A DNA stretch of 64,000 bases from Roseibium suaedae (GTDB lineage: Bacteria; Pseudomonadota; Alphaproteobacteria; Rhizobiales; Stappiaceae). The notes beneath the pieces were generated by a model that saw only the letters and a list, made by a program, of their open reading frames with translations, did no database searches and was not told the DNA's origin. Each line of letters starts with the position of its first letter. Position 1 is the stretch's first letter. Location: contig NZ_FRBW01000001.1 in the NCBI RefSeq assembly GCF_900142725.1, positions 62,001 to 126,000 of the forward strand, in the 5' to 3' direction. The position numbers and the translations under genes are program-made. This document shows positions 8,923-18,753 of this stretch, piece by piece.

Positions 8923-9552
8923 ATGCGGAAAAATGGCATTCTCGTCCGGTTCTCTGCCCGCCTGATCCTGGCAGCAGGGCTCGGACTTGCGGTGAGCACA
9001 CCCGCAGTGGTCGCGCAGGAACTGAACAGCGACAGCATCGTCCAGCAACTTGCGCCGAAGAAGAAGTTCGCGACCCGTGGCCTGAAGTCTGCGGCCACTG
9101 CGCCGGAAATGTCCTCGGATCAGAAAACCTATCTGAAATCGCTTCCGACCCGCGGCCTCAAGGTCGAGATGAAGAAGGAAGTGGCGGTGATCATGGACAC
9201 CTATGACTTGCCGCAGATCAATATCGAGATCCAGTTCGACTATAATTCCGCCAAGATCAAACCGGGGTCGGTTCCGGATCTGAATGCGCTGGGCACGGCC
9301 CTTCTGAGCCACGAACTGTCCGGCGCACGCATCCTGCTCAATGGCCACACAGATGCGGCCGGCAGCCAGCAGTTCAATATGGGGCTGTCCGAAAAGCGGG
9401 CCGATGCGGTGCGGGACTATCTGATCTCCAGGTTCGGGATCGAGCCTGACCGGCTGATCGCCATCGGCTTTGGCGAAGAGCGCCTGAAGAACCGGCATGA
9501 TCCGGAGGCAGCTGAGAACCGAAGGGTTGAAGTGGTCAATCTGAACGGCTGA
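8923..9552 (+). CDS. OmpA-family C-terminal domain protein
   Basis: This is a 209-residue exported protein. The signal peptide ends near VVA-QEL (residue 30). About 70 residues of linker follow with a duplicated TRGLK motif, then an OmpA/MotB-type peptidoglycan-binding domain from about residue 100 (IQFDYNSAKIKP, LNGHTDAAGSQQFNMGLSEKRADAV, ENRRVEV). The Asp and Arg that bind diaminopimelate in this family are present in GHTD...SEKRA. It has no beta-barrel, so it is probably a periplasmic tether. It is the first gene of an operon with the CHAT protein 32 bases downstream. Confidence 0.9.
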   Translation: MRKNGILVRFSARLILAAGLGLAVSTPAVVAQELNSDSIVQQLAPKKKFATRGLKSAATAPEMSSDQKTYLKSLPTRGLKVEMKKEVAVIMDTYDLPQINIEIQFDYNSAKIKPGSVPDLNALGTALLSHELSGARILLNGHTDAAGSQQFNMGLSEKRADAVRDYLISRFGIEPDRLIAIGFGEERLKNRHDPEAAENRRVEVVNLNG

Positions 9553-9584
9553 TCTGGAAAAGCGCGGGAGGGCGCGGAGGCGAA

Positions 9585-12500
9585 ATGGTAAGCAGGGTCC
9601 TTCTGTGCCTGATGGCGCTGGTTCTTTCGGCAGCCTCGGCATCCGCCATCGAAATCTACCGCAACAGCAAGCCCTATGACGTGGCGGCGTCCCTGCCGTC
9701 AGGCTTCTTCTTCCGGGAAGAAGGCGTCGACCGGAAGTTCGATGTCGGTGGTGTTGCGGGCAACCTCCGGCTCATTCAGGACAGCTATTCGGAATGCGAA
9801 AGCCTTGTCGACGAGCGGCAGAGAAACTGGGTTAAATACGGCTTCGATCAGGCCTTTGACCGGTATGTCAGCCCGAATGAATGCTCCATCAGCATTCACA
9901 ACAGCAACAGCCGTGAAAGCGTAAGCTCCTTCTATATCCGCATCGATGCCTGTGCCTGCTATTCCGCCCTGCATTTCCGCTATCTCGAACAGGCACGGCC
10001 GGATTTCGAAGCCTATGCGCCGTCGATTGTTTCCAGTGTCCGCACCAACAACCGGGGGGCGGCTGGACCTGCCATTGCCTCGCGAGGGGCTGCGCCAGTT
10101 GCACAGACCCCGGCACAGGCTTCCTCCAAATCCCCGGCACAGGCCGCAGAAGTTCGATCCCTGCCGCAACAATTGCCTCAAAGCTCGGCATCGTCCGAAG
10201 GCGGAGCCATAGCACGCATCTATCGTGCACTGGACCCGCTGAAATGCTCGGCTATTGGCAAAGAGGAAGTGAAGCGGGGAGAGGATGCAGTCATTCTTCT
10301 GTCCGCATGGACGGGCACCAAGGCCAAAGATCTTGCCCGCCGGGCGGGTGGAGCGGACCTGTCACAGATCATTTATGACTCGGACTGGGGCAACAACAAG
10401 GGTCCATATCTCCGGTCGCTGGAGCGGATTGTTGCGGCACATGACGGTGCGGTTCAAAGGATCGAAGCCGATGCCCAGACTTATGGCGCTGCCCTTTGCG
10501 GCATCATTGCCTTTTCCCTCAAGGACACCCTGAACAATCTCAGCTCTGCCCAGGACGGGTTCAATTCCGTCTTTCATGACTATCTGAAGGCTGCCCAGAC
10601 GCTGGTCCAGCTCCATAATTGCGGGAGCGGCACCATTGATGGCGCTTTCGGAGGCGGCAGCCGGGCAAACTGGAACACCATGCTGGAAGGCCTGGGCCTT
10701 ACTCCGGTCAGCGGAGCCTTCACGCCGACGTTGAGTGATCTGGCAAAGGCTGCATCTGTTCCGGTCAATGCGCCGGTCTGTGCTGGCGGCAGCGTTCAGA
10801 CCGCAGCTCCCGGCGGAGATCAGATCCTGCCGTTCCTGTTCCCGACCGATGATGCCTACACGTCCGGTGGCTGGCTCGCAAAGCGGACGCCTGCCCTTCG
10901 CCAAAAGCTGGAGTCCCTGGGGCGGGAAGGGCGCTGGTCCGCCTTTCAGCAGATGCTGGTCCGTCGTCTCGTCTATGAAGGCTATGAGCCGAAAAGCGAT
11001 GTGGCCGCGACATTGCTCGCCAATATCTTCGAGGATGGCATCGGGGTGACACCTGATCTGCAGGCGGCCCGGTTCTGGCGCGGCAAGGCCTCGGAGAAAC
11101 CGAGCAGCTTCGAGCGCTATCTGGTGGCTGTGCGCACCGGTGAGGGGCTGGAAGCCGTGACCCGGAGCCTGTCCGGCTGGCAATCAGATTACGAGAGTAA
11201 CTTTCAAACACCGATCGTCAGCGGCCCCATGCTCTACATTTCCGCGCTCGAGTTGTCGCTGGACAACCGGCTGGAGCTTGCGCGTCTTGGTCATATTGTC
11301 ATGAAAAGCTCCCGGATGCTGGAGCTTGTCCTTCTGGAAGGCAGCAAGGAGCTGCAATATTCCCTGGCCGAACGGCTTCTGGATGGGGCAAGCATTCTTG
11401 GCAAGGGAACGTCTCAGGCCGTGGCCTTGTTGCGCCGGTCTGCGGAACAGGGGGCGCCTTACGCGGCCTCGCATCTCGCCTTCATGATGACTTACGGCAA
11501 TGGAGCAGCGGCCAATCGCGAGGAAATCGGACGCCTTTTGCAGTTTGCCGTTGGCAAGGGAGATCCCTTTGCGGCCTATCAGCTGGCGCGGCTGGCAGAG
11601 CGGGAAAATCCCTCCGACATTCAGCAGGCGGTCAAATGGTATGACAAGCTGATTGCCTTGAATGGCAAGGATGGCCGGTCCGTTGCCGGTATCAGCCTCA
11701 TCGTCAACCGCATCATGTCCGGCAGTCTTGCTCTCTCTAATCCTTCAACTCAACAGGGCATTGAAAAGCTGGCCCAGGAGGATGTGTTCTTCGCCCAGGA
11801 AATGGCCCGCATGTATCTTTGCGCGGAATGCGGTGGTTCGCTTGACTTTGCCGAGGGCGCAAAGTGGCTCCGGGTCATGCGCGATGGGAAGCTGGATTAT
11901 GCGAATGTGGTGCTCTACCGGCTTCTGACCCAGCATCCGGAGCTGGCCAAGTCCAAGTCTGAGGCGCTGGATGGGCTGGCTAAGCGTGTGCACATCGAAA
12001 ATGGCGTTCTGGGTTGGGAAACCGACCTTTCCTCCTATGTTGTCTACAAGGCTGAGCTTGCCCGGAACAAGGTGAAAACCGGGGAGCTTCCCGGTTTCAT
12101 GGCTGAGGTGCTGAACCAGATTTGCGCTGAGCCCAAGAACCCGGAGCACTATTGCGAGGATGGGGCAAAGATCTTGGCCTCGGGAGCGCTGGGCGCCGAT
12201 CTCGTTGCGGTGGGGCTGGAGCTTCTGGAAAAACGCCAGTCCATCGCCCTCGTGGATGTTCTGGCTGCCTATGGGGATTTTACCGGTGCGGTTGAGCGCG
12301 GCCTGAAGGCCGAGCAGGAGGAGCTGCTCGACAGGGCTGCTCTTATCTGGCCAGGTGGTATCCGGGAGGGCAGCCTGTTTCTTGATATCGACCGGCTGCG
12401 TTCGCCCACGCTGCGCCGGCTCATTGCCCAGCGGGATCCGGACAATCTGAAGTCTCTGCCCAAGGGCTTTGGCGAATATCTGGCGCTTCTTGCGCGAAAT

Positions 12501-14540
12501 GGGGACACAGGAGCCCGGAACTACCTGAAGCTTCTGTCGGCACCATTGGCGGCACCGGTTCCGGTTCAGACCGACCTTGGCAAGGCGCGGGAGACCTTCG
12601 AGACGGTCAAGGCCCGCGGCGGCCTGAACCTGTCCCTGGTGACGGCCGCCCGCATCTATTCCAGTGCACTGGACGGTGAAGGCAACAGGACGCAGGCGCT
12701 TGAACTTGAACTGACGGCCCTTGCCGCCGAGCGCCAGCTGGATCAGGTGATTGGTTTTGGCTCCGGCGCCCTTCAGGCGAGCCTCACCACCGTTTGCCAC
12801 ATGTCCAAGGCCAGTGAGCGGATCTTTGCCTTCGGGGCGGACGATATCGCCCTGGTGCTTGCCAAGGACGTGATCAACGAGCTGCAGCGCGTGCGCAGGG
12901 ACCTCAGTGCCATACCTGAACGGCTGCAAGGCTGCTTCCGCGATCTGGTCGCCGACAATTACCGCTGGCTAGCCGATCTCCTGGTGCGGCAGGACCGCTT
13001 GAGCGAAGCCGAATTCGTTCTTTCCCTTCTCAAGGACTTCGAGGCGTTCCAGTTCTCCGGCCGGGACAGGGCCTTTGAAGGCGATGCCTTCCGGCAGCTG
13101 CCCTATTCTGCGGAGGAACAGGAACTGAAGGATGCGCTGGATGCCTTGAGGCTGCCAACCGTCAGCGCCGTGCACCGCCGCGATCAGCTGCTTGCCCGCC
13201 AGTCCATGCAAGCACTGACAGCGCGTGAAAAAGCCGAGCTGGATCAGCTGAACCAGCAGCTGGAAGAAGCGGGGGCTGCCTATGACGCGGGCCTGAAGCG
13301 GATCCTGGCGGCGGCCAAGGGTTTGAGCGACGCACCGAAGGCCCGCGAGGCGATTGCTGCGGAAGACTCGGTACAGAAGACCATCCTGGCGCCGCTGGAT
13401 GAAAAGGCCGTGGCCATCCATTATCTGGTGATGCCGGACCGGCTGAACATCCTCGTCACCACCAAGTCCGAACGCAAGAGTGTCACCATTTCCGAGTGGC
13501 GCGGCGAGCCCTTCACAGAAGAGCGCCTGAATGCGGCGCTGGCCAATTTCCATGAAGTCATCACCGACGCGCGACTGGACGACAAGCCCCTGAGCCGGGA
13601 CCTCTATGATCTTCTGGTGAAGCCGGTCGATGCGGATCTTGCGGCTGCCGCGCCCGATCTGGTGCTGGTGTCCCTCGACAAGCGCCTGCGCTATCTGCCT
13701 TATCAGGCGCTCTATGATGGCCAGCGCTACCTGATCGAGCGGTTTGCCTTGTCCCTGCTGACCAGCAGCGAAAGCGAGATCACAGGCAAACGCGCGACGG
13801 GGATTCCCTTTGCGGCGCTGGGCATGACCCAGGAGACGGAGCTCTTTTCAGCGCTTCCGGGGGTGGCCGTGGAACTGGATGGCATCGTCAAGGGGCAGGA
13901 TGGTTTCGGCCTGTTCGACGGGCAGATCTACATGGATAAGGCCTTCGACAAGCCTGCGCTGGTGCACTCCCTCAAGATTGGCGAGGCAAGCCCAAGCGAT
14001 CTGGGCGTGGTCCATATCTCGTCGCATTTCTATCTTGGAGAGAGTGACAAGGATTCGTTCCTGCTGCTCGGCACGGGCGAGCATCTCAGCCTCGCCGAGA
14101 TCAAGAACGATCCCAAGGACTTCGACTTCAAGCATGTGGAGCTTCTGACGCTGTCCGCCTGCGAGACCGGGCGTGTCCATCCGGACCGGGATGGCCGAGA
14201 GATCGAAAGCCTTGCCAAGATCACTGGCGACCGGGGTGCGCAATCCACCATTGCCAGCCTCTGGCAGGTCGCTGATGCGTCAACCGCCATCATGATGCAG
14301 CGCTTCTATGAGCTGCGCGAATTCGGCAACATGAGCAAGGCCAGGGCGTTGGCCATCGTCCAGCGGGAGTTCATCACCGGCAAGGTCGGCGACGAGCAGA
14401 ACCTGGCCACCCGCAGTGTCGTGTTCGAAACCGCCCGCAAATTCGGCGAAGCCGTGCCCGTGGCAGCTGATGGCATGAACCCGGGCTTTGCCCATCCCTA
14501 TTTCTGGGCTCCCTTTGTCCTGACAGGAAACTGGCGATGA
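9585..14540 (+). CDS. Giant exported Sel1/alpha-solenoid CHAT-domain (caspase-like) protein
   Basis: This 1651-residue protein begins with a Sec signal peptide (cleavage near ASA-IEI, residue 21). A Cys-containing N-terminal domain (25-160) and an Ala/Pro/Ser linker (161-210) follow. A peptidoglycan-binding-like segment lies near 350-390 (DGAFGGGSRANWN). Sel1-type repeats (about 430-720), a long helical solenoid, a short coiled coil near 1207-1240 and a C-terminal CHAT domain (about 1260-1650) complete it. In the CHAT domain the usual His motif appears as VHISSHF (His1477, His1481) and the Cys motif as LSACETG (Cys1526), so a protease dyad is possible, although the Gly normally after the His is Phe. 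Most studied TPR-CHAT proteases are cytoplasmic; this one carries an export signal. It overlaps the next gene by 4 bases. Confidence 0.88.
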   Translation: MVSRVLLCLMALVLSAASASAIEIYRNSKPYDVAASLPSGFFFREEGVDRKFDVGGVAGNLRLIQDSYSECESLVDERQRNWVKYGFDQAFDRYVSPNECSISIHNSNSRESVSSFYIRIDACACYSALHFRYLEQARPDFEAYAPSIVSSVRTNNRGAAGPAIASRGAAPVAQTPAQASSKSPAQAAEVRSLPQQLPQSSASSEGGAIARIYRALDPLKCSAIGKEEVKRGEDAVILLSAWTGTKAKDLARRAGGADLSQIIYDSDWGNNKGPYLRSLERIVAAHDGAVQRIEADAQTYGAALCGIIAFSLKDTLNNLSSAQDGFNSVFHDYLKAAQTLVQLHNCGSGTIDGAFGGGSRANWNTMLEGLGLTPVSGAFTPTLSDLAKAASVPVNAPVCAGGSVQTAAPGGDQILPFLFPTDDAYTSGGWLAKRTPALRQKLESLGREGRWSAFQQMLVRRLVYEGYEPKSDVAATLLANIFEDGIGVTPDLQAARFWRGKASEKPSSFERYLVAVRTGEGLEAVTRSLSGWQSDYESNFQTPIVSGPMLYISALELSLDNRLELARLGHIVMKSSRMLELVLLEGSKELQYSLAERLLDGASILGKGTSQAVALLRRSAEQGAPYAASHLAFMMTYGNGAAANREEIGRLLQFAVGKGDPFAAYQLARLAERENPSDIQQAVKWYDKLIALNGKDGRSVAGISLIVNRIMSGSLALSNPSTQQGIEKLAQEDVFFAQEMARMYLCAECGGSLDFAEGAKWLRVMRDGKLDYANVVLYRLLTQHPELAKSKSEALDGLAKRVHIENGVLGWETDLSSYVVYKAELARNKVKTGELPGFMAEVLNQICAEPKNPEHYCEDGAKILASGALGADLVAVGLELLEKRQSIALVDVLAAYGDFTGAVERGLKAEQEELLDRAALIWPGGIREGSLFLDIDRLRSPTLRRLIAQRDPDNLKSLPKGFGEYLALLARNGDTGARNYLKLLSAPLAAPVPVQTDLGKARETFETVKARGGLNLSLVTAARIYSSALDGEGNRTQALELELTALAAERQLDQVIGFGSGALQASLTTVCHMSKASERIFAFGADDIALVLAKDVINELQRVRRDLSAIPERLQGCFRDLVADNYRWLADLLVRQDRLSEAEFVLSLLKDFEAFQFSGRDRAFEGDAFRQLPYSAEEQELKDALDALRLPTVSAVHRRDQLLARQSMQALTAREKAELDQLNQQLEEAGAAYDAGLKRILAAAKGLSDAPKAREAIAAEDSVQKTILAPLDEKAVAIHYLVMPDRLNILVTTKSERKSVTISEWRGEPFTEERLNAALANFHEVITDARLDDKPLSRDLYDLLVKPVDADLAAAAPDLVLVSLDKRLRYLPYQALYDGQRYLIERFALSLLTSSESEITGKRATGIPFAALGMTQETELFSALPGVAVELDGIVKGQDGFGLFDGQIYMDKAFDKPALVHSLKIGEASPSDLGVVHISSHFYLGESDKDSFLLLGTGEHLSLAEIKNDPKDFDFKHVELLTLSACETGRVHPDRDGREIESLAKITGDRGAQSTIASLWQVADASTAIMMQRFYELREFGNMSKARALAIVQREFITGKVGDEQNLATRSVVFETARKFGEAVPVAADGMNPGFAHPYFWAPFVLTGNWR

Positions 14541-15298
14541 ACTGCTCTTCCGCATCTCTGGTCAGGGCCTTGACCGGCCTTGGAGCTCTCGCAGCCATTC
14601 TACTGCCCTTGCATGGAGCGCAGGCCCAGGAAGACAAGGACATCATGTCCGCTGCCGGGCAGTGTTTCAGGGCTTCCTACAAGGCCGAGAGAGGCGATGT
14701 CAGAGACATCCGGATCTTCTTTGAGCGCTCGGTTTCCAAGGAGCCGGGGCAGGAGATCTATGTCGATCTGAATTATTCCTACTGGGATGTGCCGAATGAA
14801 ACCTATGGCATGACGGCGAATTGCTCGTCGAATGGCCGGGAGATCATCTGCGGGATCGAATGCGATGGCGGACGCCTGCGGCTGCAACTGGCGGAGGACG
14901 GGCGTCTTCTGGCCGAGGCCATAGGCCTTCGAACCGATGCCCATGAGGCTTCCAAGAGCCTGCTTCCCGACTACAACGGTGCCGATGGGCTGGTGCTCAA
15001 TAATATCTTCGCACTGGAGCGGACGGGACCGGCGGATTCAAGCTGCAACTTTGATCCGCAGACCACCTTTGTCGCGCTGCAGGCCGGCGACCTGTCGCCC
15101 CGGGTCGCCATTCTGGAAGCGAAACTGAACCAGCTCGGCCATTTGCTCGAGTTCCCGGACGAGGTCTTCGACGAAGTCACCAGCGCGGCGGTGAAGTCCT
15201 TCCAGGTCCAATACCGTCTTCCAGACACGGGCATCGTGGACGAACCTACCGCCCGCGCGATCGAAAGTATCTCCCTGACCAATCTGGGCGGCTGTTGA
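14537..15298 (+). CDS. Exported peptidoglycan-binding-domain protein
   Basis: This 253-residue protein begins with an ATGA overlap on the CHAT gene, so the two are translationally coupled. A signal peptide ends near AQA-QED (residue 31). The middle region (about 35-180) is an unrecognised domain with several cysteines. The C-terminal ~65 residues match PG_binding_1 (VAILEAKLNQLG, AVKSFQVQYRLPDTGIVDEPT). It probably anchors a periplasmic assembly on the wall together with the OmpA-domain protein. It could be a substrate or partner of the CHAT protein, but that is inference from gene order. Confidence 0.82.
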   Translation: MNCSSASLVRALTGLGALAAILLPLHGAQAQEDKDIMSAAGQCFRASYKAERGDVRDIRIFFERSVSKEPGQEIYVDLNYSYWDVPNETYGMTANCSSNGREIICGIECDGGRLRLQLAEDGRLLAEAIGLRTDAHEASKSLLPDYNGADGLVLNNIFALERTGPADSSCNFDPQTTFVALQAGDLSPRVAILEAKLNQLGHLLEFPDEVFDEVTSAAVKSFQVQYRLPDTGIVDEPTARAIESISLTNLGGC

Positions 15299-15534
15299 GC
15301 TTGGTGCCGATTTTCGGATGCGAAACGGAAGGCAAGTTTTCTGGCTGGAAATAACTAGAAACGTTTGACCTGGTCACGTGTCGGTTGGTAAACCTTTCTT
15401 GGATTTTCTAATTTTTCCTAATGCTTCCATGATATTCTGACTCCTGAGTTTGAATGGAGTTACCTCAGGGGCATCTGAGATTTGTATTGAAATGCGAGTT
15501 TTGGACGAGCTCGCCAGCATGACGGCTATGTTGA

Positions 15535-17241
15535 ATGAAGTCTAAGAATTCACCGGTTCACCGCGCTTTCGTGGCACTTCGCCTCGGCTTTGTCGGTGTT
15601 GCCATGATCAGCCTAGTAATCAATATCCTGATGTTGACCGGCCCCCTGTTCATGATGCAGGTGTATGACCGTGTCCTGGCGAGCGGCTCAATCCCCACCC
15701 TCCTTGTTCTCGGCTCACTTGTTGCGGCTCTCTACTGCTTTTATGGATTGCTCGAGGCAATTCGCGGCCGGATTTTGGCCCGGCTGGCGCAGCGGGTCGA
15801 TGCGCAGCTGTCCAGATTGGTCTACGGCATTTCCAACGAGCTGCCCGTCACAATCGGGCGCCGTGCAGCTCATGTTCGCCCGGTCGTTGAATTGGATACG
15901 ATAAGACAGTTTTTGTCGGGGCCAGGTCCCACCGCAATATTCGATCTGCCGTGGCTGCCGTTCTACCTTGTGATTGTTTATCTGTTCCATCCGGTCCTTG
16001 GCCTGGTTGCCGCGGGCGGAGGATTGTTGATCTGTCTCCTGATTGCTCTCAACGAGGCTGTCTCAAGACGGCCGGTCGAAGAGGCCGTGAAGTACAATGC
16101 CCTGCGGTCTTCCGACGTTGAAGCCGGTCAGAGGAACTCCGAAGTCATCCATGCAATGGGCATGCAGCCGGCTCTTTCATCGAGGTGGGAAGCCGCAAAT
16201 GTGCTCTTTCAGAGGTCGCAACGTGTGGCATTGGACTGGGCAGGATTCTATGGGAATCTGACGAAAACCCTTCGTTTCGTTCTTCAGTCAGCAATATTGG
16301 GAACCGGTGCCTGGCTCGCGATCGAGCACGAGATTTCTGCAGGTGTCATGATTGCAGCTTCCATCATGACTTCCCGGGCATTGTCGCCGATAGAACAAGC
16401 TGTCGCAAATTGGCGCGGATTTGTTGCATGCCGGCAATCGGTTTCCCGGCTTACAAAGCTTCTCGAGAGACCGAATCTCGAAAAATCCTACTCACTCCCC
16501 TTGCCTTTGCCCAACAAGACCGTGACGGTTGAGGCCTTGTACTGCGGGCCGTTTGGCGAGCCTAATCCAACTCTTCAAGGCATTTCATTTGCGCTGTCCG
16601 CCGGTGAGGGGCTTGGGGTTATTGGAAGCTCGGGAGCAGGAAAGACGACGCTTGCGCGTGCACTTGTAGGTGCTCTGGCTCCTTTGAAGGGGGCTGTGCG
16701 CTTTGATGGTGCAGAACTGAGCCAGTGGTCAGAGGACCGGAGGGGCGAAATCATCGGCTACTTGCCTCAGGATGTGCAGCTTTTTGACGGTTCAATTGCA
16801 GAAAACATTGGCCGTTTCCGGAAAGATGCTGACCCGGTAGAGATTATTGAGGCTGCACAGATCGCGGATATACATGATCTCATCGTGTCCCTGCCTGAGG
16901 GCTATGACACGATAATTGGAAGATCGGGCCGTATTCTATCAGCAGGCCAAAGACAGAGAATTGCACTGGCAAGAGCCTTGTTCGGCACGCCTTTTCTTCT
17001 GGTTCTGGATGAGCCGAACTCGAATTTGGATTCCGGAGGTGAAGTCGCGCTTACTCAGGCGATCAAGACGATGAAAGACAAAGGAAGCGTCGTCATTGTA
17101 ATCGCCCACCGGCCAAGCGCGATCGTTGCTGCGGACAAGATCCTGTGCCTTCAGGACGGCCGAATGACAGCCTTCGGTCTGAAGGAAGAAGTCTTGAAAA
17201 AAGTACTCGCCCCTGTCCCTGCAAAGCAGGAGGTGATGTGA
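15535..17241 (+). CDS. Type I secretion system permease/ATPase (PrtD-type ABC exporter)
   Basis: This is the inner-membrane ABC half-transporter that powers export of RTX proteins. At 568 residues it matches the PrtD/RsaD/AprD family, which lacks the C39 peptidase domain. A six-helix exporter domain occupies about residues 15-320 (SLVINILMLTGPLFMMQVYDRVL is typical). Next comes the nucleotide-binding domain, with Walker A GSSGAGKTT near 364, signature LSAGQRQRIALARA and Walker B LLVLDEPNSNLD. The ribosome site before ATG 15535 is weak, but the family N-terminus fits. The next gene overlaps or abuts it, and the RTX protease downstream is the obvious substrate. Confidence 0.93.
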   Translation: MKSKNSPVHRAFVALRLGFVGVAMISLVINILMLTGPLFMMQVYDRVLASGSIPTLLVLGSLVAALYCFYGLLEAIRGRILARLAQRVDAQLSRLVYGISNELPVTIGRRAAHVRPVVELDTIRQFLSGPGPTAIFDLPWLPFYLVIVYLFHPVLGLVAAGGGLLICLLIALNEAVSRRPVEEAVKYNALRSSDVEAGQRNSEVIHAMGMQPALSSRWEAANVLFQRSQRVALDWAGFYGNLTKTLRFVLQSAILGTGAWLAIEHEISAGVMIAASIMTSRALSPIEQAVANWRGFVACRQSVSRLTKLLERPNLEKSYSLPLPLPNKTVTVEALYCGPFGEPNPTLQGISFALSAGEGLGVIGSSGAGKTTLARALVGALAPLKGAVRFDGAELSQWSEDRRGEIIGYLPQDVQLFDGSIAENIGRFRKDADPVEIIEAAQIADIHDLIVSLPEGYDTIIGRSGRILSAGQRQRIALARALFGTPFLLVLDEPNSNLDSGGEVALTQAIKTMKDKGSVVIVIAHRPSAIVAADKILCLQDGRMTAFGLKEEVLKKVLAPVPAKQEVM

Positions 17242-17243
17242 CG

Positions 17244-18560
17244 ATGTCAGCTTCCCATGTGCCAGAAGAGGGGGATACGACGCTACGGGCCAGTTTGCGC
17301 AGGCATTTCCTCATCTCTTTTGTTCTGTGTGTTGCCTTGTTCGGAGGAGGTATCGTCTGGGCGTCTACGCAGAATATTTCCGGAGCTGTCGTCGCTTCGG
17401 GAAAAGTGGCCGTTGAAAGCAATATCAAGCAAGTTCAGCATCGTGAGGGAGGTATCGTCAAGGAGATCTATGTACAGGATGGCGATGTCGTAGAGGCCGG
17501 GAATCTCGTGTTGAAGCTGGATGACACGGTCACAAAAGCCAATCTTGCCGTCGTGAACAAGCAGATCTCTGAGCTGACAGCCCAGGAGGCGAGACTGGCG
17601 GCCGAGCGAGACGGCCTGGCCGAGATTTCGTTCTCGAATTCAGTCCGCGGAGGTTCCTCTGTCGCTGAACTGACTGGTGTCCAGCGCCTCCTGTTCGATG
17701 CTCGAAGGGCCAGCCTTGCAGGCCGCAAGCAACAATTTGAAGAACAGATACTCCAGTTCGAGAAGCAGATCGAAGGTCTGACAGCTCAGCTTTCGGCGAA
17801 GGCGCAGGAGATTGATCTCGTTGCCGTCGAGCTCAACGACCTTGGGGGACTTCTGGACAAGCAGCTGGTGTCAAAGAGCCGAGTGACCGCCTTGAAGAGG
17901 GAAAGCGCGCGGCTGCAAGGCGAGTATGGCAGCTTTGTCAGTCAGATTGCGCAGGCCAAGGAGGCAATCAGTGAGAGGCGGATATTGAGCCTGCAGCTCG
18001 ATGAGGGATTCCGGGCGGAAGTTCTGGAGCAGCTTCAGGAAGTCCGCTCCAGATTGGCGCAATTGGAGGAACAGAAGATTGCGGCAGCCGACATGCTGAC
18101 AAGGATGGACATCCGTGCGCCTCAGACAGGTTATGTGCACCAGCTCTCGGTTCACACGGTGCATGGGGTCATTGCACCGGGGGAAACGGTAATGCTGATT
18201 GTGCCTCAGGCAGATCAATTGATTGTCGAGGCCAAAGTCAGGCCGATCGACATCGATCAACTTGGCTCACGGCAGGTTGCCAGAATTAGATTTCCCGGGT
18301 TCGATCACCGGACAACGCCGGAGCTCGAGGGGCAGGTGCTCACGGTTTCCGCCGATACCGCCGAAGACCAGCGCACCGGCGTGAACTTCTATTCCGTCCG
18401 GGTTTTGATAGACGCTTCTGAACTGGAAAAGTTGAAGGGAAAAGTCCTGGTCCCGGGGATGCCGGCAGAAGTGTTTCTGACGACACAGGAGCGTTCGGTT
18501 CTTTCCTATCTGGCGAAGCCGCTCATGGATCAGGTCGTGCATGCAATGCGGGAACGATAG
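17244..18560 (+). CDS. Type I secretion membrane fusion protein (HlyD/PrtE family)
   Basis: This 438-residue periplasmic adaptor links the ABC exporter to a TolC-type channel. It has one N-terminal membrane helix (about 25-45), biotinyl-lipoyl halves (GGIVKEIYVQDGDVVEAG; later RAPQTGYVHQL), a long coiled-coil hairpin (about 100-290) and a C-terminal beta domain ending in a short basic tail. AGGAGG at 17228-17233 sits 10 bases before ATG 17244; a GTG at 17238 overlapping the stop of the ABC gene is the alternative. No outer-membrane TolC gene is in the window, so the channel must be encoded elsewhere. Confidence 0.93.
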   Translation: MSASHVPEEGDTTLRASLRRHFLISFVLCVALFGGGIVWASTQNISGAVVASGKVAVESNIKQVQHREGGIVKEIYVQDGDVVEAGNLVLKLDDTVTKANLAVVNKQISELTAQEARLAAERDGLAEISFSNSVRGGSSVAELTGVQRLLFDARRASLAGRKQQFEEQILQFEKQIEGLTAQLSAKAQEIDLVAVELNDLGGLLDKQLVSKSRVTALKRESARLQGEYGSFVSQIAQAKEAISERRILSLQLDEGFRAEVLEQLQEVRSRLAQLEEQKIAAADMLTRMDIRAPQTGYVHQLSVHTVHGVIAPGETVMLIVPQADQLIVEAKVRPIDIDQLGSRQVARIRFPGFDHRTTPELEGQVLTVSADTAEDQRTGVNFYSVRVLIDASELEKLKGKVLVPGMPAEVFLTTQERSVLSYLAKPLMDQVVHAMRER

Positions 18561-18753
18561 GGTCGTGAACGTCGTCTACTACGATGGGATTTCATTCTGA
18601 ATGGAATGAGAAACATTTGGAATTGAATAAATATTGAAATTCACGCAGATGGACCTTAGGATTTTTCAATCTATGGCAAAGGTCACGGAATGTTAGTTAT
18701 GAAATCTGCAAGCTTACAATGTGTTCTCGTTTCCTGTTGAGGGTATTTGAACT

